DNA of 64,000 nt from Lysobacter arenosi (GCF_016613475.2 NZ_CP071517.1:3472001-3536000); one strand, 5' to 3'; shown: positions 42,176 to 50,813, counted from the stretch's first letter. The notes: generated from the sequence alone by a model not told the origin. Numbers and translations: made by a program.

Positions 42176-42877
42176 ATGAGAAATCCTGCTGGTTCCATCA
42201 GCCAACAGCACGTCGATCGCAATTCCAGGGCCGGCGCCCCCGGTGCCCAGGTGGTAACGCTCGTGCCGCCCGAAGGGGAGGCTCTGCTCAATGCGAGAAG
42301 GTCAGCGGTCGCCCGCGCCGAGCAGATCACACACGGCCGCGGCTCCCGTGACCACGTTGTCGAGATCGGTGACAGGTCAACGCAAGCTGCCAGTGACTCG
42401 TTCCGGCCGGACCAGGGCGGCAGCCTGCTGGCGGGCGAAGTGCTGACCCTGCGCATGGGCAAACGATGCGCCTGGCGACTGGCCGCGATGGGCGCCGTGG
42501 TGATCATCGCGATCTGCGCCCTTGGCTCGAAGGCTCCCGCGATCCTCACCCTGGTCGTTGCGATCTATCTGGGCATCGCCTGGGTGGACGGCGTCGGCCA
42601 CCGTGTCCGCATCGGAATCGGAGGCGTCACTGCGCTGAGCATCCTCGGAAATTCGCGGCGCCTGCACTGGTCCGATGTCAGGGCGGTGTCATTCCCGCGC
42701 GGGGAAATCGTCATTCATGGTGAGGGTTCGTGCCGGGTACGCGTGCCGGCCACGTTCGACGGCCACCGTGCAGCCATCCGCCTGCTGCGCATCCGCTTGC
42801 CGCGCGCAGCCTTGAACCAGAGCCGCATCGGCCTGGAGACCCACTACCTGTGTCAGTGGGATGACAGCGAATGGTGA
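42176..42877 (+). CDS. Hypothetical membrane protein with C-terminal PH-like region
   Basis: 233 residues if started at 42176; the true start could be later, for example at MGKRCAWRLAAMG. Residues ~100-140 form two hydrophobic segments (MGAVVIIAICALGSKAPAIL, LVVAIYLGIAWVDGVG). They are followed by a beta-rich region (HRVRIGIGGVTALSILGNSR, LHWSDVRAVSFPRGEIVIHG) resembling bacterial PH-like domains. Function unknown. It converges on the hydrolase gene across a strong hairpin. Confidence 0.55.
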   Translation: MRNPAGSISQQHVDRNSRAGAPGAQVVTLVPPEGEALLNARRSAVARAEQITHGRGSRDHVVEIGDRSTQAASDSFRPDQGGSLLAGEVLTLRMGKRCAWRLAAMGAVVIIAICALGSKAPAILTLVVAIYLGIAWVDGVGHRVRIGIGGVTALSILGNSRRLHWSDVRAVSFPRGEIVIHGEGSCRVRVPATFDGHRAAIRLLRIRLPRAALNQSRIGLETHYLCQWDDSEW

Positions 42878-42892
42878 GCTCCCAGTCCTACC

Positions 42893-42920
42893 GCGTGCCG
42901 GTGACGCATCACCGGCACGC
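42893..42920. terminator. Bidirectional terminator hairpin
   Basis: GCGTGCCGGTGA and TCACCGGCACGC form a perfect 12-bp stem around CGCA, centred between two convergent genes. Confidence 0.65.
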
Positions 42921-42928
42921 GCAGGCAG

Positions 42929-43750
42929 TCAGCTGCGGAAGAACGCCAGCAGGTCGCGGTTGATCTCCTCGCCATGGGTCGTGCACATGCCGTGCGGATA
43001 GCCCTTGTAGACCTTCAGCGTGGCGTTGCGCAGCAACTTGGACGAGAGCATCGCCGAGATGCCGATCGGCACGATCTGGTCGTCGTCGCCGTGCATCACC
43101 AGCGTCGGCACCTCGATGCTCTTGAGGTCGTCGGTGAAGTCGGTTTCGGAGAAGGCCGCGATGCAGTCGTACTGCGCCTTGGCGCCGCCCATCATGGCCT
43201 GGCGCCACCAGTTGGCGCGGACCGGTTCGGAGAGCGGGGTGCCCGGGCGGTTGTAGCCGTAGAACGGCACCGGGAAGTCCCAGTAGTAGCCGGCGCGATT
43301 GGCGGCCATGTCCTTGCGGATGCCGTCGAGCACTTCGCGTGGCAGGCCGTCCGGGTTGGCGTCGGTCTTGACCATGATCGGCGGCACCGCACCGATCAGC
43401 ACCAGTTTGGCGACGCGACCTGCGCCGTGGCGGGCGACGTAGCGCGTGGCTTCGCCACCGCCGGTGGAGTGGCCGACGTGGATGGCATCGCGCAGGTCCA
43501 GGTGCGCGACCAGTTCGGCGACATCGGCGGCATAGGTGTCCATGTCGTTGCCGGTGGCCGTCTGGCTCGAACGGCCGTGACCACGGCGGTCGTGAGCGAT
43601 GACGCGATAGCCCTGTTCGAGGAAGAACAGCATCTGTCCGTCCCAGTCGTCGCCGCTCAACGGCCAGCCGTGATGGAAGACGATCGGTTGACCGGTTCCC
43701 CAGTCCTTGTAGGAGATCTCGGTGCCGTCTTTCGTGGTGATCGATTGCAT
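42929..43750 (-). CDS. Alpha/beta hydrolase, non-heme chloroperoxidase type
   Basis: 273 residues from the ATG at 43750, which follows CACGAGGTACC. The oxyanion motif is [12 protein letters not shown], the nucleophile elbow [12 protein letters not shown], an Asp lies in [11 protein letters not shown] and a His in [13 protein letters not shown]. This matches the cofactor-free haloperoxidase/aryl-esterase group of fixed length about 273. Physiologically such enzymes act as perhydrolases or esterases. A shared 34-bp operator-like motif lies 91-124 bp upstream. Confidence 0.92.
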   Translation of the reverse strand: MQSITTKDGTEISYKDWGTGQPIVFHHGWPLSGDDWDGQMLFFLEQGYRVIAHDRRGHGRSSQTATGNDMDTYAADVAELVAHLDLRDAIHVGHSTGGGEATRYVARHGAGRVAKLVLIGAVPPIMVKTDANPDGLPREVLDGIRKDMAANRAGYYWDFPVPFYGYNRPGTPLSEPVRANWWRQAMMGGAKAQYDCIAAFSETDFTDDLKSIEVPTLVMHGDDDQIVPIGISAMLSSKLLRNATLKVYKGYPHGMCTTHGEEINRDLLAFFRS

Positions 43751-43840
43751 GTCGTGGTACCTCGTGGGGGATGGCGGCAGCGCATGGGCGGCTGTCAAAG
43801 ACATGATGGAAACCACGCGGGCGATGCGGTAGGCACGCGG

Positions 43841-43874
43841 GCGGGTGCACGATGTTGTCCGTGGCGCACCAATG
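43841..43874 (-). promoter_or_regulatory. 34-bp operator-like motif, site A
   Basis: Read on the minus strand it begins CATTGGTGCGCC and continues CAACATCGTGCACCCGC. It matches site B at 26 of 34 positions and site C at 25 of 34, counted by hand. An inverted GGTGC/GCACC pair is embedded. It lies upstream of the chloroperoxidase-like gene and behind the divergent HD-domain gene. Confidence 0.6.
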
Positions 43875-43976
43875 TCCGCCGCGCGTGGCCGGGCAGGGTA
43901 TTGGTTCCGCGCAGGCAACACGGTGAGGCCGGTGCCGACGCTACCGGGTGCAGCAGCTCGCGCGTAGGTTGGCGCC

Positions 43977-44687
43977 ATGGCCAACAGCGGAACCGAAGCC
44001 GTGACGACGTCGAATCGCACCACCGCAACCGCGAACGCGCCCTCGCCATTGCCAACTCGCCTGGTCGCGGGTGTTCCGGTGCCGGACACCGCGCTGGTCA
44101 CTCGCGCCATCGAGTTCGCCCGCGCGCATTGCGATCCGTACCTGTTCAACCACGTCATGCGCTCGTGGTTGTTCGCCGCCTGCATCGCGCAGAACAAGGG
44201 CGAGCCGTACGACGCCGAAGTCCTGGCGGTGTCGGCGCTGTTGCACGACATCGGACTGACGCCGCTGGCCAGCGGTGCGCTGCGCTTTGAAGTGGAAGGG
44301 GCGAACACGGCGCGGGCCTTCGTTCGCGAGCTCGGTGTCGACGAGCGCCGCTCCCAGCTGGTCTGGGACAGCATCGCGCTCAACTCCACGCCGTCCATCT
44401 GCCTGCACAAGGAGGCCGAAGCCGCGCTGTGCGTGCTGGGCGTGGCGCTGGACTGGGGCGGGTGGGGCTTCGACAGCCTCCCGGCCGAACAGATCGCGCG
44501 GATCGTCGCGGAGTTTCCGCGGCTGCAGATGAAGCAGCGCTTCACCCAGGCCGTTTGCGGCATCTGCGAACGGCACCCGGAAATCACCTACGACAACTTC
44601 GCCCGCGACTTCGGCGAGCGCTTCGTACCAGGCTACCGCGCGCCGTCGATGGTCGACGCGCTGCAAGGTGCTCCGTTCGAAGAGTAG
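43977..44687 (+). CDS. HD-domain protein (cyanamide hydratase-like)
   Basis: 236 residues. HD-type metal motifs: a His in [11 protein letters not shown], then ALLHDIGLT (the HD pair), later histidines in ICLHKEAE. These proteins hydrolyse or hydrate small molecules, or cleave nucleotides. The arrangement and length resemble cyanamide hydratase/DJ-type HD hydrolases. Divergent from the chloroperoxidase gene; converges on the sigma factor gene, 7 bp from its stop. Confidence 0.8.
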   Translation: MANSGTEAVTTSNRTTATANAPSPLPTRLVAGVPVPDTALVTRAIEFARAHCDPYLFNHVMRSWLFAACIAQNKGEPYDAEVLAVSALLHDIGLTPLASGALRFEVEGANTARAFVRELGVDERRSQLVWDSIALNSTPSICLHKEAEAALCVLGVALDWGGWGFDSLPAEQIARIVAEFPRLQMKQRFTQAVCGICERHPEITYDNFARDFGERFVPGYRAPSMVDALQGAPFEE

Positions 44688-44694
44688 TTGCCGC

Positions 44695-45582
44695 CTAACT
44701 CAGCTTCGATGGCTGGTTGGCGGCGATCCGTCGGAGCTTCTCCGGATTACGCTGCACGTAGACCTGGGTGATGTGCTCGCCATCGGTATCGAACGACTGC
44801 GCCGACTCCAGGTGGCCATCGATATAGCGCAGCACGCCGAGCCGGCCATTGATGGTGGTGAGGCGGATCTCCAGCGCATCCTTGCCGCGCACCGACGCGG
44901 CGAACAGCAGCTGCGCGATGCGTTGCCCGCCGACCACCGGTTCGGGGAAGGTGGTGACGATACCGCCGCCGTCACCAACCAGGGTCGCCGAATCGGCCAT
45001 CATCTCCTTCATGCCCTGGAAGTCGGCCTTGCTCCACGCTTCGGCGAAGCGCCGCATCAGGCGCTGGTGGGCTTCGGCCGACACCATGTAACGCGGACGC
45101 TCCTCGCGCAGCTGCGTCTTGGCGCGATGCACGATCTGGCGGACCGCCGCCTCGCTCTTGTCGAGCGTCGCGGCGATGTCGCTGTAGTCGGCATCGAACA
45201 CCTCGCGCAGCAGGAATGCGGCGCGGGCTTCCGGCGACAGTCGCTCCAGCACGGTGAGGAACGCGATCGACAGGTCGCTCGAGGCCTCCTGGATCTCTTC
45301 GGGCGTGGTCGGACCCTCGGTGAGTACCGGCTCGGGCAACCAGATCCCGGAGTAGTGCTCGCGCTCGGTGCGCGCCTTGCGCAGGCGGTCGATCGAGCGC
45401 CGCGTCGTGGTGGTGATCAACCAGGCTTCGGGGTCGCTGATGTCGGCAGGGTCGGCGTCGTTCCAGCCCAGCCAGACGTCCTGGACGATGTCTTCGGCTT
45501 CAGCCAGTGAGCCGAGCATGCGATAGGCCACGCCAAGCAGGCGTGGCCGCAATCGAGTGAAGATGTCGGTGGCGTCTTGCAT
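44695..45582 (-). CDS. sigJ: ECF41-type sigma factor (SigJ-like) with SnoaL-like C-terminus
   Basis: 295 residues. Region 2 is in RLRPRLLGVAYRMLGSLAEAEDIVQDVWL, the linker has WLPEP, and region 4 spans FLTVLERLSPEARAAFLLREVFDADYSDIA. The C-terminal SnoaL/NTF2-like domain (residues ~170-290) has DGGGIVT and ends with NPEKLRRI. WLPEP, DGGG and NPDKL-like motifs are the marks of ECF41, where the extension both inhibits and activates the sigma factor. ECF41 genes are usually next to a carboxymuconolactone decarboxylase-like gene; one lies 1 kb upstream on the same strand. Confidence 0.92.
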   Translation of the reverse strand: MQDATDIFTRLRPRLLGVAYRMLGSLAEAEDIVQDVWLGWNDADPADISDPEAWLITTTTRRSIDRLRKARTEREHYSGIWLPEPVLTEGPTTPEEIQEASSDLSIAFLTVLERLSPEARAAFLLREVFDADYSDIAATLDKSEAAVRQIVHRAKTQLREERPRYMVSAEAHQRLMRRFAEAWSKADFQGMKEMMADSATLVGDGGGIVTTFPEPVVGGQRIAQLLFAASVRGKDALEIRLTTINGRLGVLRYIDGHLESAQSFDTDGEHITQVYVQRNPEKLRRIAANQPSKLS

Positions 45583-45673
45583 GCGGCCCCGGGACCCGGC
45601 AGAAGACGCGATTGTGGCGGGAAAAGCGTTCGGCGGGCGTGGAGGCCGCCGAGCGCCACAGGCACCGGCGCGG

Positions 45674-46087
45674 TCAGGGAACCGGAATCAGCGCCGGCTT
45701 GCCCGCATCCTTGAGCAGGAACACCACGAACTTGGCGGGCTTGTCCTTGCTGGCGTTGCGTCCGACCGTGTGCACGTCCGCCGGCCCCTCGTGGAAGGCC
45801 TGCCCGGGCATCAGCGTGACTTCCTTGCCGCCCTTCACGCCCATCACGACCGAGCCTTCAAGCACGTAGACGAATCCGTGCGCATCGTGGCGATGGACCG
45901 GGTCGGCGCCACCGGGCGGGTACTCCACGGTGATCATCAGCATTTCCTTGCCGGGGTACTCGGGCAGTGCCTGGGTCATGACCGGCGTGACGACGGGGGG
46001 AGGAGCGTCGTTACCTTGCAGGCCATGGGCCCCGACACTGCCCGAGAACAGCAGTGCGGCCACGCTCAGACAATGGGGAATGCGCAT
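45674..46087 (-). CDS. Exported cupin protein (paralogue 1)
   Basis: 137 residues. A signal peptide ends in GSVGAHG. Cupin motifs are DPVHRHDAHGFVYVLEGSVVM and MPGQAFHEGPADVHTVGRN. It is closely similar to the neighbour at 46143 (VTPVMTQALPEYPGKEM against VKPILTKALPEYPGKEG), pointing to tandem duplication. Probably binds a metal or small ligand in the periplasm. Lies between paralogue 2 and the sigma factor gene, same strand. Confidence 0.85.
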   Translation of the reverse strand: MRIPHCLSVAALLFSGSVGAHGLQGNDAPPPVVTPVMTQALPEYPGKEMLMITVEYPPGGADPVHRHDAHGFVYVLEGSVVMGVKGGKEVTLMPGQAFHEGPADVHTVGRNASKDKPAKFVVFLLKDAGKPALIPVP

Positions 46088-46142
46088 CGCGTGACTCCTG
46101 ATGAGTGGTCGGAGGTTGGAACGGATGGGTGCTTCAGGCCGC

Positions 46143-46574
46143 TCAGGAACCGGGGATCACCGCCGGCTTGCCGACGTCCTTGAGCATGAACACGACGAAC
46201 CTGGCGGGCTTGTCGTTGCTGGCATTGCGGCTGACGGTGTGGATGTCGCCGGGCGATTCGCTCCAGCTCTGTCCGGCCGTCAGGGTGACTTCCTTTCCGC
46301 CCTGCACGGCCATCACCACGGAGCCTTCGATCACGTAGACGAACGCGTGGGCATCGTGGTGGTGGAGCGGCGAGGAGCCGCCCGGCGGATAGTCGACCGT
46401 GAGGATCAGCCCTTCCTTGCCCGGATACTCGGGCAGGGCCTTGGTCAGGATTGGTTTGACCACCGGGGCCGGCGCGGCGTGGCCGGCGTGCTTGTCCTGG
46501 GCCAGGGCCGTGCCGGCAAGGGCCGTGCCTGACAGCAGCAGCGCGGTCAGCGCCAGGGAATGGTGAATGCGCAT
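46143..46574 (-). CDS. Exported cupin protein (paralogue 2)
   Basis: 143 residues. Signal peptide MRIHHSLALTALLLSGTALA, then a cupin with SPLHHHDAHAFVYVIEGSVVM and TAGQSWSESPGDIHTVSRN. It shares most residues with paralogue 1 over the whole mature part. It lies 26 bp downstream of the CMD gene and 55 bp before paralogue 1, consistent with one operon ending in the sigma factor gene. Confidence 0.85.
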   Translation of the reverse strand: MRIHHSLALTALLLSGTALAGTALAQDKHAGHAAPAPVVKPILTKALPEYPGKEGLILTVDYPPGGSSPLHHHDAHAFVYVIEGSVVMAVQGGKEVTLTAGQSWSESPGDIHTVSRNASNDKPARFVVFMLKDVGKPAVIPGS

Positions 46575-46600
46575 CGTGGTTCTCCTCTCAGGGATCGCGC

Positions 46601-47080
46601 TCAGGAAAGGCCAGCCTTATCGAGGCCGAAGGCCTTGTCGGCGGTGCCCGGCTCGGCGCGGAAGGCGACGTTGATCCGGTTCCAGGCGTTGATGGCCATC
46701 ACGTCGTAGGTCAGGTCGACGATTTCCTTCTCCGAGAACTGCGTGCGCACGCGCTCGTAGATGTCGTCGGGCACGCCGAGCGGCGACAGCTGGGTCACGG
46801 CTTCGGTCCAGGCCAGCGCGGCGCGTTCACGCGGTGCAAACAATTGCGACTCGCGCCAGGTGGCCACGTGATGCAGGCGCAGCGGACGCTCGCCGTGGAT
46901 GGTGGCCTCCTTGATGTGCATGTCGAGGCAGAACGCGCAGCCGTTGAGCTGCGAGGCGCGGATGTTGACCAGGTCGTGGATCGACTGCTCGATCGTCGAT
47001 TTGGACGTCAACATGCTGAATTCGACGAATTTCTTGAAAAGTTCGGGGGATTGCTTCTGGTAGTCGAGGCGTTGGCTCAC
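46601..47080 (-). CDS. Carboxymuconolactone decarboxylase-family (AhpD-like) protein
   Basis: 159 residues from a GTG at 47080, which follows ACGGAGACTCC; the frame runs on upstream without a better start. The CxxC motif with following His is NGCAFCLDMHIKEA, as in AhpD-like peroxidase partners, so a thiol redox role is likely. This family is the classic partner and target of ECF41 sigma factors. Site B lies 98-131 bp upstream. Confidence 0.88.
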   Translation of the reverse strand: MSQRLDYQKQSPELFKKFVEFSMLTSKSTIEQSIHDLVNIRASQLNGCAFCLDMHIKEATIHGERPLRLHHVATWRESQLFAPRERAALAWTEAVTQLSPLGVPDDIYERVRTQFSEKEIVDLTYDVMAINAWNRINVAFRAEPGTADKAFGLDKAGLS

Positions 47081-47177
47081 GGCGGAGTCTCCGTAGTGGA
47101 ACAGTGGAGGACTGGCGGATGCCGTCCTGCTTGGCCGCCAATCTAGGCACCGCGGCGGTGCACCGGTAGATCGCCCA

Positions 47178-47211
47178 CCGGACGCGCGGTGTTGAGCGCG
47201 GCGCACCAATG
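47178..47211 (-). promoter_or_regulatory. 34-bp operator-like motif, site B
   Basis: On the minus strand CATTGGTGCGCC, then CAACACCGCGCGTCCGG. It matches site A at 26/34 and site C at 23/34 positions. It faces the CMD operon. An ECF41-like TGTCACA starts 4 bp beyond it on the plus strand. Confidence 0.6.
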
Positions 47212-47275
47212 GGCTGTCACAAAGCACGAAGCGCCCGCAGCGGTGCGCCTTCCGGGTGTACTTTCACAGGTGCGC

Positions 47276-47302
47276 TGTCACAGGCGTGCCCGCTGGCACG
47301 AC
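47276..47302 (+). promoter_or_regulatory. ECF41-like promoter
   Basis: TGTCACA at 47276-47282, exactly 16 bp, then CGAC at 47299-47302. The ECF41 consensus as I know it is TGTCACA-N16-CGTC, so one mismatch. It points at the orphan sigma region 4 gene, 37 bp downstream. A second TGTCACA at 47215 lacks the -10 part. Confidence 0.5.
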
Positions 47303-47338
47303 CTAGATGCATGACGACAGCCACAAGGAACCCAATCC

Positions 47339-47572
47339 ATGCCTACCAAGGCTGATCGGGTCTGGTCCGAATTCATGGTCGTGCTGGACGCAATGGCGCC
47401 GGATACCCGCGCCGCGTACCTGCTGCATGAAGTATTCGAGGCCAGCTACGAGGAGATCGCATGGCTGATCGGAGAACCGGCAGACCTCTGCCGGGCCCAT
47501 GTCGAGTGCGCCCGCGAACACGCGCTGGCGCACATGCAGCCATTGACCGAAAAAGAGGCGCCATCGAAATGA
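47339..47572 (+). CDS. Stand-alone sigma-70 region 4 protein
   Basis: 77 residues. The sequence LDAMAPDTRAAYLLHEVFEA, continuing SYEEIAWLIGEP, aligns with region 4 of the nearby ECF41 factor (LERLSPEARAAFLLREVFDA, then DYSDIAATLDKS). There is no region 2 and no room for one. It begins with a proper ATG and overlaps the LysR gene by ATGA, so it appears translated rather than decayed. It could act as an anti-sigma-like competitor, a co-regulator or a relic. Confidence 0.68.
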   Translation: MPTKADRVWSEFMVVLDAMAPDTRAAYLLHEVFEASYEEIAWLIGEPADLCRAHVECAREHALAHMQPLTEKEAPSK

Positions 47573-48669
47573 ATTCAGTGCCGCGGATCGCCACACAGAC
47601 ATCTCCCGACAGGCCAGACCGGCCCGACCCGTTGTCGTCCACCTTCTCGGCGAGCTATGCCGGCGTGGTGGCCTTCATCACCGTTGCCACCGAAGGCAGC
47701 TTCGCGCGGGCGGCCGACCGCCTCGGCGTGGGGCGCTCGGCCGTCAGCCGCAGCGTGCAGAAGCTGGAGAGCCAGCTGGGCGCGCGCCTGTTCTCGCGCA
47801 CGACGCGCTCGACCACGCTCACCGCCGAAGGCGAACTGTTCTACGAGAACTGCCGCCCCGGCGTCGATCGCATCATGCAGGCGCTGGAAGAGATGCGCGA
47901 CCTGCGCGACGGTCCGCCGCGCGGGCAGCTGCGGATCAGTGCCACGCACGGATTCGGCCGCAAGGTCATCGCGCCGCTGATGAGCGAGTTCCACATGCGC
48001 TATCCCGGCATCGGCATCGAACTGCTGCTCGACGAGCGAACCCCGGACCTTGCCGTGGACCGCGTCGATGTCGCCTTCCGCGAAGGACGCCTGGACGACA
48101 GCCAGGTCATCGCCAAGCAGCTCATCCCGATGCAGATGCTCGTATGCGCCTCGCCCGACTATGCGCGCAGGCATGGGCTGCCGACGACGGTCGAGGAGCT
48201 GGACGCGCACGCGTGCATCAACCGGCGGATGCCGAACGGACGCCTGCGCAGCTGGGATTTCAAGGTCGACGGTCACCCGCGCAGCGTCACGCCGCAGGCC
48301 GACATCGTGCTCAACGATGATGACCTGATGCTGCACGCGCTGCTCAGCGGCCAGGGCTTGGCACAGCTGCCCGCCTTCGAGGTCCGCGACGAGCTGCGCA
48401 AGGGCACGCTGGTGACCTGCCTGGCCCAGTTCGCACCGGATGATCGCGGCCATTACCTGTGCTATCTGAGCCGGCGCCAGCTGCCCAAGCGCATCCGCGC
48501 CTTCATCGACTTCATCACGACCCAGGTGCGCGCACTGGACCTGGACTGCGCCACCACGCCGCCACGGCTCCACGCCGACGCCGACGCCGCGCCCGCAGCG
48601 GGTGCGGCGGCAGAGCGCGCGCCGCCTGGCGACCTGCTGCGCGACAACGTCGCCGTCGCACGTGCCTGA
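47569..48669 (+). CDS. LysR-family transcriptional regulator
   Basis: 366 residues from the ATG at 47569. A 25-residue extension precedes the helix-turn-helix (AADRLGVGRSAVSRSVQKLE). The effector domain follows (RGQLRISATHGFGRKVIAPLM ... VDVAFREGRLDDSQVIAKQL). An unusually long Ala-rich tail of about 40 residues ends it. It resembles the CrgA/DmlR subgroup. Three 34-bp motifs in neighbouring promoters are candidate binding sites. Confidence 0.9.
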   Translation: MNSVPRIATQTSPDRPDRPDPLSSTFSASYAGVVAFITVATEGSFARAADRLGVGRSAVSRSVQKLESQLGARLFSRTTRSTTLTAEGELFYENCRPGVDRIMQALEEMRDLRDGPPRGQLRISATHGFGRKVIAPLMSEFHMRYPGIGIELLLDERTPDLAVDRVDVAFREGRLDDSQVIAKQLIPMQMLVCASPDYARRHGLPTTVEELDAHACINRRMPNGRLRSWDFKVDGHPRSVTPQADIVLNDDDLMLHALLSGQGLAQLPAFEVRDELRKGTLVTCLAQFAPDDRGHYLCYLSRRQLPKRIRAFIDFITTQVRALDLDCATTPPRLHADADAAPAAGAAAERAPPGDLLRDNVAVARA

Positions 48670-48693
48670 CCCGGCCCGCGCCTGACCCGGCGC

Positions 48694-48727
48694 GATTGGT
48701 GCACGCGGGGAAACATCGTGCATCCGG
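48694..48727 (+). promoter_or_regulatory. 34-bp operator-like motif, site C
   Basis: Plus strand, GATTGGTGCACG then AAACATCGTGCATCCGG. It matches site A at 25/34 and site B at 23/34. It lies just after the LysR gene, about 190 bp upstream of the OsmC/Ohr gene, in the same orientation relative to its gene as sites A and B. Confidence 0.6.
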
Positions 48728-48915
48728 TCGCAGGGCTACTGCCGACCGGGTCACCCTCCTAGCATCGCAACTCACAACGGATCTCTGCGCGGCGGGCGTG
48801 CCCGCCGGCAGCAGAGGCAAGGCGGCGCCGGCCAGAGCGGTAGCCAACGCAGGGACGAGGCACGGAGACGGATCTGCTTCGTGCATGACGACAACGACAG
48901 GGACACGCGCATCCC

Positions 48916-49443
48916 ATGAGCCAGCTGAAGCCACCACCGGTAAGCCTGCTAGACAAGTACTACGGAGAAGACGCGCAGACCATCTACACAGGGCGCGTAC
49001 GGGTCACCGGTGGCGAAGCGGCGCATGGCCGCGCGTCGGGCGTGGTCTGCTCCGATGACGGCGCGCTGCAGGTCAGTCTGCGCCTGCCGGTGGAGCTCGA
49101 TGGTCCTGGTGGCGGAACCAACCCGGAACAGCTGCTGGCGGCCGGTTACGGCGCCTGCTTCCACGGCGTGCTCAAGCTGCTGGCGATACGGGCGGGAGTG
49201 GAGCTCACCGACGCGACGGTGGATACCGCGGTGACATTCGCACGCGATCCGGTGGACGGGTTGTTCCTGCTGTCGGCGGAGATCCGCGTCGCCCTCCCCG
49301 GTGTCGAGCGCGCGCTCGCCGCCGAGCTGGTCCGCAACGCCGAACGCATCTGCCCCTACGCAAAGATGTTCAGGGATGGCATCGATCACGTCGTGGCGCT
49401 TGCTTGTGAAAACGAGTCGTCGCGCGCCGGCGACGCCGACTGA
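48916..49443 (+). CDS. OsmC/Ohr-family peroxiredoxin
   Basis: 175 residues, with a longer N-terminus than standard Ohr (about 140). The Arg is near VSLRLPVEL, the peroxidatic Cys in GYGACFHGVLKLLA and the resolving Cys in AERICPYAKMFRDGID. Ohr reduces organic hydroperoxides with thiols. The cytochrome b gene starts 25 bp downstream, so co-transcription is likely. Confidence 0.9.
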   Translation: MSQLKPPPVSLLDKYYGEDAQTIYTGRVRVTGGEAAHGRASGVVCSDDGALQVSLRLPVELDGPGGGTNPEQLLAAGYGACFHGVLKLLAIRAGVELTDATVDTAVTFARDPVDGLFLLSAEIRVALPGVERALAAELVRNAERICPYAKMFRDGIDHVVALACENESSRAGDAD

Positions 49444-49468
49444 CCGCCGCACGCGGAAGGGCACGTCC

Positions 49469-50755
49469 ATGGCATTGAAGATCGTCCGCATCTACCCGAA
49501 GAACCCGTTGCTGGCCTGGGTCGAGGACCGCTTGCCGGTCATCTCGTTCGTCGCCGCCCATACCAGCCGCTACCAGGCGCCGTGGAACTTCAACATCTGG
49601 TACCTGTTCGGCGGGCTGGCGGCGGTGACGCTGGTCAACCAGCTGGTGACGGGCATCTTCCTGGCGATGCACTTCAAGCCATCGGCGGCCGAGGCGTTCT
49701 CGTCGGTCGAATACATCATGCGCGACGTGGAGTGGGGCTGGCTGATCCGCTACATGCATTCCACCGGCGCCTCGCTGTTCTTCGTGGTCGTCTACCTGCA
49801 CATGTTCCGCGCGCTGCTGTACGGATCGTACAAACGACCGCGCGAGCTGGTGTGGATCCTGGGCATGCTGATCTACGTGGTGCTGATGGCCGAAGCCTTC
49901 ATGGGCTACGTGCTGCCATGGGGCCAGATGTCGTTCTGGGGCGCCAAGGTGATCATCTCGCTGTTTGGCGCGATCCCGGTGGTGGGCGAAAGTCTGCAGC
50001 AGTGGGTGATGGGCGACTACGTGCCGGCCGACGCCACGCTCAACCGCTTCTTCTCGCTGCACGTGGTGGCCTTGCCGATCATCCTGCTGCTGCTGGTCAC
50101 CGTGCATATCCTGGCGCTTCACGAGGTCGGTTCCAACAATCCCGACGGCATCGACATCCACGACAGGATCGGACCGGACGGAACGCCGCTGGACGGCATC
50201 CCGTTCCATCCCTACTACACGGTCGAGGACCTGCTGAGCACGGTGGTGTTCATCCTGGTCGCCGCATTCCTGATCTTCTTCGTGCCGACCGTCGGCGGCC
50301 TGTTCCTCGAGCACGACAACTTCACCGAAGCCAACCCGCTGGTAACGCCCGAGCACATCAAGCCGGTGTGGTACTTCACCCCGTACTACGCGATGTTGCG
50401 CGTCATCCCGCACAAGCTCAGCGGCGTGATCGTGATGGGCCTGGCGATCTTCGTGCTGTTCCTGATGCCGTGGCTGGATCGCGGCAAGGTCCGCTCGATC
50501 CGCTACCGCGGAGGTGCCTACAAGCTCGCGCTCGGGCTGTTCGCCGTCGCCTTCGTGGTGCTGGGCTTCATCGGCATCGGTGCGATGGCGCAGCTGCTGC
50601 CGCGCCTGCTCGGCGACGGCATCGACGTCAATGCCATCGAGAACTGGATCGGCCGCGTGCTGGTGGCCATCTATTTCGGATTCTTCGCATTTACCTGGGT
50701 GTACACCCGGTTCGGCTTCGAGCGGACCCGTCCGCTGCCGGAACGGCTGACGTAG
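49469..50755 (+). CDS. Cytochrome b (bc1-type), without Rieske or c1 genes
   Basis: 428 residues with about eight membrane helices. Heme ligands: histidines in the helix MHSTGASLFFVVVYLHMFRA and in FFSLHVVALPIILLLLVTVH. The Qo motif reads PVWY (HIKPVWYFTPYY), the form typical of beta/gammaproteobacteria. In a respiratory petABC operon this gene is flanked by the Rieske and cytochrome c1 genes. Here it sits between an Ohr gene and an NmrA-like gene, so it is probably an extra copy with a different partner. Confidence 0.92.
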   Translation: MALKIVRIYPKNPLLAWVEDRLPVISFVAAHTSRYQAPWNFNIWYLFGGLAAVTLVNQLVTGIFLAMHFKPSAAEAFSSVEYIMRDVEWGWLIRYMHSTGASLFFVVVYLHMFRALLYGSYKRPRELVWILGMLIYVVLMAEAFMGYVLPWGQMSFWGAKVIISLFGAIPVVGESLQQWVMGDYVPADATLNRFFSLHVVALPIILLLLVTVHILALHEVGSNNPDGIDIHDRIGPDGTPLDGIPFHPYYTVEDLLSTVVFILVAAFLIFFVPTVGGLFLEHDNFTEANPLVTPEHIKPVWYFTPYYAMLRVIPHKLSGVIVMGLAIFVLFLMPWLDRGKVRSIRYRGGAYKLALGLFAVAFVVLGFIGIGAMAQLLPRLLGDGIDVNAIENWIGRVLVAIYFGFFAFTWVYTRFGFERTRPLPERLT

Positions 50756-50813
50756 TGGCGTGGACGACGCCCGCCTGGCAGGACATTCGAGTCACCCCCC
50801 ACTGGAGACAGAC

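Noticed and set aside
47215..47221. TGTCACA next to site B as an ECF41 promoter
   Set aside because: No CGTC-like element at the right distance; the copy at 47276 fits better.
50350..50400. PVWY instead of PEWY in cytochrome b as a broken Qo site
   Set aside because: PVWY is the usual form in beta- and gammaproteobacterial cytochrome b, so it is not a defect.
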